7,846 bases of DNA from an uncultured Aquificaceae bacterium (GTDB taxonomy: Bacteria > Aquificota > Aquificia > Aquificales > Aquificaceae). The position numbers and the translations under genes were made by a program. Shown here in pieces: positions 1 to 6,016 of the stretch (the stretch's first letter is position 1; every line of letters begins with the position of its first letter). Location of the stretch: positions 1 to 7,846 of the forward strand of contig CALLAD010000069.1 in the NCBI GenBank assembly GCA_938002625.1. The letters run 5' to 3'. The notes beneath the pieces are model-generated. The model was given only the letters and a program-made list of their open reading frames with translations. It searched no databases and was not told the DNA's origin.

Positions 1-944
1 CTGTTACCTATGCCTACCAAAGCAGAAAGCTTGGCAAGGGGATAGCCTATGGTCTTACTTACAAAGGGCACGGTTCTTGACGCCCTTGGATTTACTTCAA
101 GTATGTAAACTTCTTCGTCCTTTATGGCAAATTGTAAATTAACCAAACCTTTTACTTTTAGGGCTTTGGCTATTAATTTTGATTGTCTTTTTATTTCCTC
201 TACTATATCTTGCGAAAGGGTGTAGGGTGGTATACTTGTGGCGCTATCGCCCGAATGCACTCCCGCCTCTTCTATATGTTCCATTACAGCACCAATTAAA
301 TAATCCTCTCCATCTCCTATGGCATCTACGTCTACCTCTATGCTATCGGAAAGGTACTTATCTATAAGTATGGGCCTTTCGTGGCTAACGCTTACCGCCT
401 CTTCAAGATAACTAAGCAGGTCTTCCTTATCGTACACTATTTTCATAGCCCTGCCACCCAGCACGTAGGAAGGTCTTACAAGCACAGGATATCCAATCTC
501 CTCTCCTATCCTTAAGGCTTCTTCTTTTGTCTTTGCTGTTCCGCTTGGTGGCTGTTTTAGGCCAAGGGTGTTTATAAGCTCTCTAAAAAGCTCTCTATCC
601 TCCGCTATATCTATGCTTTCTGGGGGAGTTCCAAGAATGTTTATGCCAAGATTTTTTAATGGTAAGGATAACTTTAAGGGAGTTTGACCTCCAAATTGTA
701 AAAATATACCATCGGGCTTTTCTCTGCGTATTATCTCCAAAACATTTTCAAGCACTATGGGCTCAAAATAAAGAAGGTCTGCCGTATCATAGTCGGTGGA
801 TACGGTTTCTGGATTACAGTTTACCATTATGGTTTTTATGCCCTTTTCCTTTAGGGCAAAAACAGCATGCACGCAGGCGTAGTCAAATTCTATACCTTGA
901 CCTATCCTATTGGGACCACTGCCAAGGATAAGAACTTTTTTCAT
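1..944 (-). CDS. carB2: Carbamoyl-phosphate synthase large chain, C-terminal half (split CarB), 3' end cut by the window
   Basis: The visible 314 codons match the second half of the large subunit of carbamoyl-phosphate synthase, the half that phosphorylates carbamate with the second ATP to give carbamoyl phosphate for pyrimidine and arginine synthesis. Seen directly: an N-terminal [20 protein letters not shown] pre-ATP-grasp motif at residues 2-21, [25 protein letters not shown], the ATP-grasp segments [11 protein letters not shown] and EVDVDAI, then [13 protein letters not shown] and [15 protein letters not shown]. In one-gene CarB proteins such as that of E. coli these motifs lie after about residue 550. 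Here they start at residue 2 of a gene with its own ATG, after a non-coding gap and the mutS stop codon, so the protein is a separate polypeptide. The N-terminal half (carB1) is not in the window. No Shine-Dalgarno is visible before the ATG at 944-942. Family assignment is very secure; the split architecture is read directly from the sequence. Confidence 0.97.
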   Translation of the reverse strand, partial: MKKVLILGSGPNRIGQGIEFDYACVHAVFALKEKGIKTIMVNCNPETVSTDYDTADLLYFEPIVLENVLEIIRREKPDGIFLQFGGQTPLKLSLPLKNLGINILGTPPESIDIAEDRELFRELINTLGLKQPPSGTAKTKEEALRIGEEIGYPVLVRPSYVLGGRAMKIVYDKEDLLSYLEEAVSVSHERPILIDKYLSDSIEVDVDAIGDGEDYLIGAVMEHIEEAGVHSGDSATSIPPYTLSQDIVEEIKRQSKLIAKALKVKGLVNLQFAIKDEEVYILEVNPRASRTVPFVSKTIGYPLAKLSALVGIGN

Positions 945-954
945 TAAAATTCAT

Positions 955-963
955 ATTTTAACA
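955..963 (-). promoter_or_regulatory. Possible extended -10 promoter for carB2 in the mutS-carB2 gap
   Basis: The 60-base gap between mutS and carB2 (945-1004) carries TGTTAAAAT on the minus strand, which fits an extended -10 element (TGnTAnnnT). No good -35 is found 15-18 bases upstream. Transcription from it would begin near 948, leaving almost no leader before the ATG at 944. The gap contains no convincing terminator hairpin, so read-through from mutS is an equally good source of carB2 message. The AT-rich gap could match a -10 by chance. Confidence 0.3.
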
Positions 964-1004
964 CACGCAAAAGGAAAAGCTTGGAGAGTATTTCAAAAAC
1001 CTTT

Positions 1005-3545
1005 CTAAGCCTTCATATTATTCCTCACCGCCAGCAATTTTTCCTTTATTTGTGCCAGCTTCAGCAAGGCTTGAAGGGGTGTAAGGTTGGCTATGTCAAT
1101 CTGCAATAATTCTTCTAAGATTTCTTTTTCCTCCTCTTTTAGGCTTTCCATGTATACCCTTTCCAAAAAGGGGAGAGATTTTGAGCCTATTAGCTGGTTT
1201 AATATTTCCTCCGCCCTTTGTATAACTTCCTTTGGAAGTCCAGCCCTTCTTGCCACCCTTATACCAAAACTTCCTTCTGCCCTTCCTGGTTTGAGAAGGT
1301 ATAAGAAGTTTATTTCCTCTCCTTCCTTGCTTATGGCCATATGGAAATTTCTAATACCTTTCTTTTCTATCTCCGTTAATTCCAAAAAGTGAGTTGCAAC
1401 TAAGGTTCTTGCCCTAAGGTGGTCTAATATGTACTCTATTATGGCTTTGCTTATGGCTATGCCATCGTAAGTGGATGTTCCCCTTCCCACTTCATCAAGT
1501 ATTATTAAGCTTCTTTCATCGGCGTTGTTGAGTATACTGGAAACTTCAAGCATTTCATTCATAAAGGTTGACACACCAAGGGCAAGAATATCACCAGAGC
1601 CTATGCGGGCATGTATAGAGGAAACCAACCCTATGGTAGCAGAGGAACAGGGAATAAAGGATCCCATATGAGCAAGAAGAGTGAGTATGGCCACCTGTCT
1701 TATATAGCTTGATTTTCCTGCCATATTGGGCCCTGTGATTATCATTACAGGATAGTCTTCCTCTAAGTGGGTATCATTTGGACTATAGGGCTTTACGAAT
1801 TCTTCAATTACTGGATGTCTTCCTTCCTTTATGTATAGCACTTTCTCTTCTACTATTTTTGGTTTTATCCATCCCTTATCAAGGGATAAGGTAGCAAGGC
1901 TTTGAAGATAGTCAAGCCATCCAATCCAAAGAGCATTTTGGGCAAGGTCCTCTATTCTCTGAAGCACCTTTCCCTTAAGGCTAAGGAAAATTTCGTATTC
2001 TAAGTTGTTTATCTTAGTTTGGGATGCAAGTATTTTGTCTTCAAGCTCCATAAGATAATCGGTGGTAAAGCGTTCTGCGTTGGAAAGGGTTTGTCTACGC
2101 CTAAAATAGTTGGGCACGTACCTAAGATTCGGCTTTGTAACTTCTATATAGTAGCCCATAACCCTGTTGTAGCCTATTTTCAGGCTTTGAATACCCGTTT
2201 CTTTTCTTAGTTTTGCCTCGTATTCCTCTATTAGTCTTTGAGCGTTGTCTCTGTAGTACCTTAACTGGTCAAGGTCCCTATCCACTCCCTCCTTTATAAG
2301 CCCTCCTTCCTTCAAGGATAGGGGTGGGTCATCTACAAGGGTTCTTTCTATCTCTTCCCTAAGGTCTTTTAGGATATTTAGATTTTCCCCTATTTCCTTT
2401 ATAAAGTTATCCTCAGCCCTTTCAAGTTCAGCCTTTAAGGATTCAATAAGATAAAGGGCTTTTTTCACTTGTACAATATCCTTGGGAGTGGATATATTAC
2501 CGCTTATTTTACTTACAAGCCTTTCAATATCTGGCATGTTTTCTAAGTATTTCCTTATGGATTCCAATAGCTTTTGCTTATTGTATAGCTCCTCTACTGC
2601 TCCTTGGACCTTATTTATGGTGCTTTTTTCTCTAAAGGGATGAAGTATATGAAATCTTAGCCTTCTTCTTCCCATTCCAGTCAAAGTTCTGTTTATCACG
2701 CCAAAAAGAGAATACTTTTCTATTCCATCGTAAGATTCTAAAAGCTCAAGACCCTTTGCCGTTCTATAGTCTATGCATACATAACCCTCCTCTTGATAGG
2801 GCTTTGGCTTCCTTAAAAAGGGCAAGAAGGATTTCTGTGTAGTTTTTAGATATAAATATAGGGCTCCGCAGGATAATAAAGTTTCCTCCTCTTCAAAGCC
2901 AAGGCCGCTATGACTGTATATGTTCATATCCTCTTTTAAAACCCTAAGTCCTTCTTCAAAAAATTCCTCTTCCAAAAAGTTGGTAAATATCTGGATTTCT
3001 TTTAATTCAAAGTCAGTACCTTTTGGAAGTAAAAGCTCCTTTGGAGAAAACTTTAATAGGAATTCTTTGGCACTTTTTTGGTCAAAGGAACCACCCACAA
3101 ACTCACCAGTGGCTGGATTTAAATAGGCGCAGTAGTATTTATTTTTTACCCTTATAAGGCTTGCAAGCCCGCAGGATTCTTTTTCAAAATAGGTCCCAGG
3201 TGTTATAACCCTTATAACATCCCTTTTTACAAGCCCTTTGCTTTGGGAAGCGTCCTCCAATTGCTCACATATGGCAATCTTATATCCTTTTGCTACAAGC
3301 CTTGATATATAAGAACTTGAAGAGTGATAGGGAACACCGCACATGGGTATTCTTTCCTTTCCCTTTCCCGCCGGTCTTGATGTAAGAACAAGCCCAAGCT
3401 CTTTTGAACCTATTTGTGCATCTTCATAGAAAAGCTCATAAAAGTCCCCCAATCGGAAAAAAAGAAGGCAGTCGGAGTACTGCCTTTTAAAGTGGTGATA
3501 CTGAGAGAGCATAGGAGTAAAGTCTTCATTTTGCGTATTCCACAT
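1005..3545 (-). CDS. mutS: DNA mismatch repair ATPase MutS
   Basis: This is an 846-residue MutS of normal length; it binds mismatches and small loops in DNA as a dimer and recruits MutL. Domain order is complete. Domain I (about 1-115) opens with TPMLSQYHHFK and carries the mismatch-wedge motif GDFYELF with Phe35 and Glu37, the equivalents of E. coli Phe36/Glu38. The connector (about 120-250) and the long core/lever/clamp helices (about 255-540) follow. The ABC ATPase (about 560-770) has Walker A GPNMAGKS at 605-612 and Walker B plus signature LDEVGRGTSTYDG at 683-695 (Asp684, Glu685), with ATHF (His719) after it. The C-terminus has the usual LTPLQALLKL segment. The Phe-x-Glu motif marks it as the repair MutS rather than MutS2. 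Its ATG lies inside the last codons of rny (20-base overlap), with AGAGG six bases upstream, so translation is probably coupled to rny. TAG stop. Confidence 0.98.
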   Translation of the reverse strand: MWNTQNEDFTPMLSQYHHFKRQYSDCLLFFRLGDFYELFYEDAQIGSKELGLVLTSRPAGKGKERIPMCGVPYHSSSSYISRLVAKGYKIAICEQLEDASQSKGLVKRDVIRVITPGTYFEKESCGLASLIRVKNKYYCAYLNPATGEFVGGSFDQKSAKEFLLKFSPKELLLPKGTDFELKEIQIFTNFLEEEFFEEGLRVLKEDMNIYSHSGLGFEEEETLLSCGALYLYLKTTQKSFLPFLRKPKPYQEEGYVCIDYRTAKGLELLESYDGIEKYSLFGVINRTLTGMGRRRLRFHILHPFREKSTINKVQGAVEELYNKQKLLESIRKYLENMPDIERLVSKISGNISTPKDIVQVKKALYLIESLKAELERAEDNFIKEIGENLNILKDLREEIERTLVDDPPLSLKEGGLIKEGVDRDLDQLRYYRDNAQRLIEEYEAKLRKETGIQSLKIGYNRVMGYYIEVTKPNLRYVPNYFRRRQTLSNAERFTTDYLMELEDKILASQTKINNLEYEIFLSLKGKVLQRIEDLAQNALWIGWLDYLQSLATLSLDKGWIKPKIVEEKVLYIKEGRHPVIEEFVKPYSPNDTHLEEDYPVMIITGPNMAGKSSYIRQVAILTLLAHMGSFIPCSSATIGLVSSIHARIGSGDILALGVSTFMNEMLEVSSILNNADERSLIILDEVGRGTSTYDGIAISKAIIEYILDHLRARTLVATHFLELTEIEKKGIRNFHMAISKEGEEINFLYLLKPGRAEGSFGIRVARRAGLPKEVIQRAEEILNQLIGSKSLPFLERVYMESLKEEEKEILEELLQIDIANLTPLQALLKLAQIKEKLLAVRNNMKA

Positions 3546-5256
3546 GTCTTACCTCTCTTATAACCACCACCTTTATCTGTCCAGGGAATTGCATTTCTTC
3601 TTCTATTTTTCTTGCTATGTCCTTTGATAGGGCATAGGCTTCTTCATCGCTTATCTCTTCTGGATTTACTATGACTCTTACTTCCCTTCCTGCCTGTACG
3701 GCGTAGGCATTTTGAACTCCCTTAAAGGATTTTACTATCTCCTCAAGCTTCTCCAGTCTCTTTATATAGGCTTCAAGGCTTTCCCTTCTTGCCCCAGGTC
3801 TTGCTGCCGATAGGGCGTCTGCTGCACATACAAGGGCAACTTCTGGATACCTTACGGGCTCTTCGTTATGATGGGCCTTTATGGCGTTAAGGACTTGGTC
3901 TGGTTCACCATATTTTTTACAAAGTTCCACTCCTATATCCGTATGGGATCCGCCAAGTTCATGGGATATGGCCTTGCCTATGTCATGGAGAAGCCCAGCT
4001 CTTCTTGCTACCTTTGCATCTAAGCCCAACTCTTCTGCAAGCATGCCAGCAATATAGGCAACCTCCTTGGAGTGTAAAAGCACATTTTGGGAATAGCTTG
4101 TCCTGTAATATAGCTTACCAATATAGTAATAAAGGCCTGGGTTTATATCGTAGAGCCCAAGCTCCATACATGTTTCCTCTCCCATCTTTCTTATGCGTTC
4201 ATCCATTTCCTTCTTTACTTCCAAAACTACCTCCTCTATTCGGGCTGGATGTATTCTTCCATCTTGAATAAGCCTTTCCAATGCCTCTTTTGCAAGCTCT
4301 CTTCTCATTGGGTCAAAGGAGGATATGGTTACTATGTCTGGCGTATCGTCTATAATAAGGTCTACTCCAGTAAGTAATTCAAAGGTCCTTATATTTCTAC
4401 CCTCTCTTCCTATTATCCTTCCTTTAAATTCATTGCTTGGAAGCTCTACCGTTGTTGTAGTGTAGTTTGTGGCTATTTCCGAGGATAATCTTTGAACTGC
4501 GGTAGCAATAATCTTTTTGGCTTCAAACTCCGCCCTTTCTCTCGCCTCTTCCTCTATACGCTTTGCCACCCTTATAGCCTCTATTTTTGCTGCTTCTTCT
4601 ACCCTTTTGAAGAGTTCATTCCTTGCCTCTTCAAGGGTCATATTAGCTATTCTTTGAAGTTCAAGAAGCTCCCTGTTTCTCAAGGCTTCAATTTCCTTTT
4701 TCTCTTCTTCTATCTCTTTCATCCTTTCCTGAATTTCTCTCTGTATTTGGTTTATTTCCTTTTCCAGCTCCCTTATCTCCTTTTCCCTCTTGTAAAGCTC
4801 CTCCTCTCTTCTTTCTATTGCCTGTATCCTTCTTTCTAAGTTGGATTCCCTTTGGTGTAGGGCCTGCTCAAGTTTTGTCAACTCTAACCTTCTTTCCTCA
4901 AGGTAGCCTTCAAGCTCTTTGCTTTTTCTTTCAAGATCCAGCCTTATCTTCTCTGTTTCTTCCTTCATGGTAAGTCTAAGCCTGTCTGCCTCTTCCTGCG
5001 CCAACTTTACTATTTTTTCTGCTTCATTCTGTGCCGATATTCTTATTTCTCTCGCCTCTTCTCTTGCCTTTCTTATTATTTCCTCTGCTTCCTCTCTTGC
5101 CTTTTGAATTATTCCCTTAGCCTCTGTTTCTGCTTCTTCCACCCTTACCCCTGCCTCCTCTAAGGTTCTTTTCCCTCTACTTTTTAGTAGATATCCCAAA
5201 AAACCACCAGATATTAAGGCTAAAAGTATAGCCACCACAATCACTGCAACGTTCAT
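3526..5256 (-). CDS. rny: Ribonuclease Y
   Basis: A full-length 576-residue RNase Y, the membrane-anchored endoribonuclease that starts mRNA decay and processing in many bacteria lacking RNase E. The order of parts is typical: one N-terminal membrane helix (about residues 2-24, rich in Val, Ile and Leu), a long charged coiled coil (about 30-260), a KH RNA-binding domain with GRIIGREGRNIR at 279-290, and an HD phosphohydrolase domain. The metal ligands expected of the HD fold are visible: His395, the HD pair His424-Asp425 in LLHDIGKAI, His462/His463 in AHHNEE, and Asp480. The ATG overlaps the fau stop codon as ATGA, and GGAGG nine bases upstream lies in the last codons of fau, so the two are likely translationally coupled. 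The 3' end overlaps mutS by 20 bases. The first third of the coiled coil is built of 11-residue repeats, listed separately. Confidence 0.98.
   Translation of the reverse strand: MNVAVIVVAILLALISGGFLGYLLKSRGKRTLEEAGVRVEEAETEAKGIIQKAREEAEEIIRKAREEAREIRISAQNEAEKIVKLAQEEADRLRLTMKEETEKIRLDLERKSKELEGYLEERRLELTKLEQALHQRESNLERRIQAIERREEELYKREKEIRELEKEINQIQREIQERMKEIEEEKKEIEALRNRELLELQRIANMTLEEARNELFKRVEEAAKIEAIRVAKRIEEEARERAEFEAKKIIATAVQRLSSEIATNYTTTTVELPSNEFKGRIIGREGRNIRTFELLTGVDLIIDDTPDIVTISSFDPMRRELAKEALERLIQDGRIHPARIEEVVLEVKKEMDERIRKMGEETCMELGLYDINPGLYYYIGKLYYRTSYSQNVLLHSKEVAYIAGMLAEELGLDAKVARRAGLLHDIGKAISHELGGSHTDIGVELCKKYGEPDQVLNAIKAHHNEEPVRYPEVALVCAADALSAARPGARRESLEAYIKRLEKLEEIVKSFKGVQNAYAVQAGREVRVIVNPEEISDEEAYALSKDIARKIEEEMQFPGQIKVVVIREVRHVEYAK
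3552..3556 (-). promoter_or_regulatory. mutS ribosome binding site inside rny
   Basis: AGAGG on the minus strand, six bases before the ATG at 3545-3543. It lies in the last codons of rny and supports the overlapping start, which also places the conserved TPML block at residues 10-13 as expected for MutS. The next in-frame Met (residue 12) would cut into that block. Confidence 0.7.
4915..5112 (-). repeat. Six tandem 11-residue (33-base) repeats encoding a hendecad coiled coil in RNase Y
   Basis: Residues 49-114 of RNase Y can be laid out without gaps as six 11-residue units: IIQKAREEAEE, IIRKAREEARE, IRISAQNEAEK, IVKLAQEEADR, LRLTMKEETEK and IRLDLERKSKE. Ile or Leu opens each unit and a small or hydrophobic residue sits at position 5. 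The first two units differ at only two positions and are also similar as DNA. Eleven-residue periodicity is characteristic of nearly straight or right-handed coiled coils, unlike the 7-residue heptad. This part directly follows the membrane helix and probably forms a stiff stalk in the RNase Y dimer. Confidence 0.8.
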
Positions 5257-5819
5257 TTTTCCTTACCTCCTTCATAGATTTTTTCTTCTGTTACTACCAA
5301 GTCTACGGGTTTATCCCAGCTATCCCTTGGAACCTCCTCCACCACTTGAAATTCATAGCACACTCCCACCCTTAATCCCCCCAGCTTAGCAAGAAGCCTA
5401 TCGTAATAACCCTTTCCATAACCTATGCGATATCCCCTTTTATCAAAGAGAAGTCCAGGAATTAAGGAAAGTTCAATCTCTTCAGGCTTAACCTCCTCGC
5501 CCTCTTTTGGCTCCAGTATACAAAAGGCTCCTGGGCTTAGGCTTTCATGGTCTTTTACCCTTATAAGCTTTAAATTCTTTCCCTCTACCCTTGGAAGTAT
5601 TAGATTTTTACCCTCTCTTATAACCCATGAAAATAAAGGAGTTATATCGGGCTCACCCCTAAAGGGACAAAAGAGGAGAATATTTTTAAATCCTTTTAAA
5701 TCAAGGGAAAAGAGTTTTTCAACAATCTTTTTAGAAAGTCTTTCCCTTTCTTCCTCTGTAAGCTTTTCCCTTTTATCTATGTATATTTTCCTAAGTTCCT
5801 TTTTTTCCAAAGTTTTCAT
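5253..5819 (-). CDS. fau: 5-formyltetrahydrofolate cyclo-ligase
   Basis: A 188-residue protein of the YgfA/MTHFS family (also called ygfA), which uses ATP to turn 5-formyl-THF into 5,10-methenyl-THF and so returns a dead-end folate to the one-carbon pool. Visible family features are the basic N-terminus (KKELRKIYIDKREKL), LLFCPFRGEPD at 49-59, LILPRVEGKNL at 73-83, and the best signature, PGLLFDKRGYRIGYGKGYYD from residue 121, which covers the nucleotide/phosphate-binding loop. Length is normal for the family. The ATG is preceded by AGGAGG with six-base spacing, but this site lies within a strong hairpin (5820-5847). Upstream on the same strand is the 6S RNA, the same pairing as ssrS-ygfA in Proteobacteria. 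Downstream it overlaps rny by four bases (ATGA), and its last Gly-Gly codons form the rny ribosome binding site. Confidence 0.96.
   Translation of the reverse strand: MKTLEKKELRKIYIDKREKLTEEERERLSKKIVEKLFSLDLKGFKNILLFCPFRGEPDITPLFSWVIREGKNLILPRVEGKNLKLIRVKDHESLSPGAFCILEPKEGEEVKPEEIELSLIPGLLFDKRGYRIGYGKGYYDRLLAKLGGLRVGVCYEFQVVEEVPRDSWDKPVDLVVTEEKIYEGGKEK
5266..5270 (-). promoter_or_regulatory. rny ribosome binding site inside fau
   Basis: GGAGG on the minus strand, nine bases before the rny ATG at 5256-5254. It is formed by the final codons of fau, supports the ATGA overlap as the true rny start, and leaves the membrane helix at the very N-terminus as expected. Confidence 0.75.
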
Positions 5820-5847
5820 CTTCCGCCTCCTTCTTCAGGAGGGGAAG
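5820..5847 (-). promoter_or_regulatory. Hairpin sequestering the fau Shine-Dalgarno
   Basis: The 28 bases directly before the fau ATG fold into one stem-loop. CTTCC (5847-5843) pairs with GGAAG (5824-5820), and CCTCCT (5842-5837) pairs with AGGAGG (5831-5826), with a single bulged C at 5825 and a GAAGA loop. All eleven pairs are Watson-Crick. The 3' arm contains the whole AGGAGG ribosome binding site, and the stem ends at the base before the start codon. No U-run follows, so it is not an intrinsic terminator. A role in limiting fau translation, or as a heat-opened or processing element, is inference. Confidence 0.75.
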
Positions 5848-5856
5848 GCAAGAGGA

Positions 5857-6016
5857 AACCCGCCCATGCCGTGATGGAAGAAGCCGTCGGTGGGCCCCAA
5901 AAGTAATAGGTGGGTGCTCTCCCAGGAAGCCTTCCGACTTTCCTGGAGCCCGAGCTCCCTATTGGCTCACCATGTGGACCCCAATAAAAGCTTCCTCACC
6001 ACGCACAGGGCAGGCT
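5857..6016 (-). ncRNA. ssrS: 6S RNA
   Basis: About 160 bases between pheT and fau that fold as a 6S RNA, the regulator that mimics an open promoter and binds the housekeeping sigma-RNA polymerase. Closing stem: CCTGCCC (6014-6008) with GGGCGGG (5865-5859), then GTGGTG (6002-5997) with CATCAC (5876-5871), then GAAGC (5994-5990) with GCTTC (5884-5880). A large central bubble follows (about 5989-5964 on the 5' side, 5904-5885 on the 3' side). The apical arm has AATAGG (5963-5958) with CCTATT (5910-5905), GCTC (5955-5952) with GAGC (5919-5916), and CCAGGAA (5946-5940) with TTCCTGG (5928-5922), with an 11-base loop. Closing stem, central bubble and interrupted apical stem are the 6S hallmarks, and the place directly upstream of fau matches ssrS-ygfA synteny in Proteobacteria. 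The region has no significant reading frame. Ends are estimated from the closing stem to within a few bases; three more A-T pairs (6018-6016 with 5858-5856) could extend it into the pheT stop codon. Confidence 0.88.

Noticed and set aside
952..954. ATG upstream of the carB2 start
   Set aside because: It is in a different reading frame from the [11 protein letters not shown] sequence and would not give CarB.
945..1004. Terminator after mutS
   Set aside because: Only short, weak complementary segments such as GCTT/AAGC are found, with no stable stem before a T-run.
4915..5112. CRISPR-like or satellite DNA repeat
   Set aside because: The 33-base period is in frame with protein hendecads, with no spacers and diverged units; it is coding coiled coil.
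5820..5847. Hairpin as an intrinsic terminator of the 6S RNA
   Set aside because: No U-run follows the stem; the fau ATG begins at once, and the stem contains its ribosome binding site.
5835..5867. Ten-codon minus-strand mini-frame (MGGFPLAFPS) before fau, overlapping the hairpin's 5' arm
   Set aside because: A leader peptide there could in principle open the hairpin, but it has no Shine-Dalgarno, starts inside the 6S closing stem and contains no run of regulatory codons.
5425..5874. 149-codon plus-strand frame antisense to fau and its leader
   Set aside because: It lies opposite a secure family member, has low-complexity Ser/Leu/Phe content typical of the reverse of a Lys/Glu-rich gene, and matches no recognised domain.
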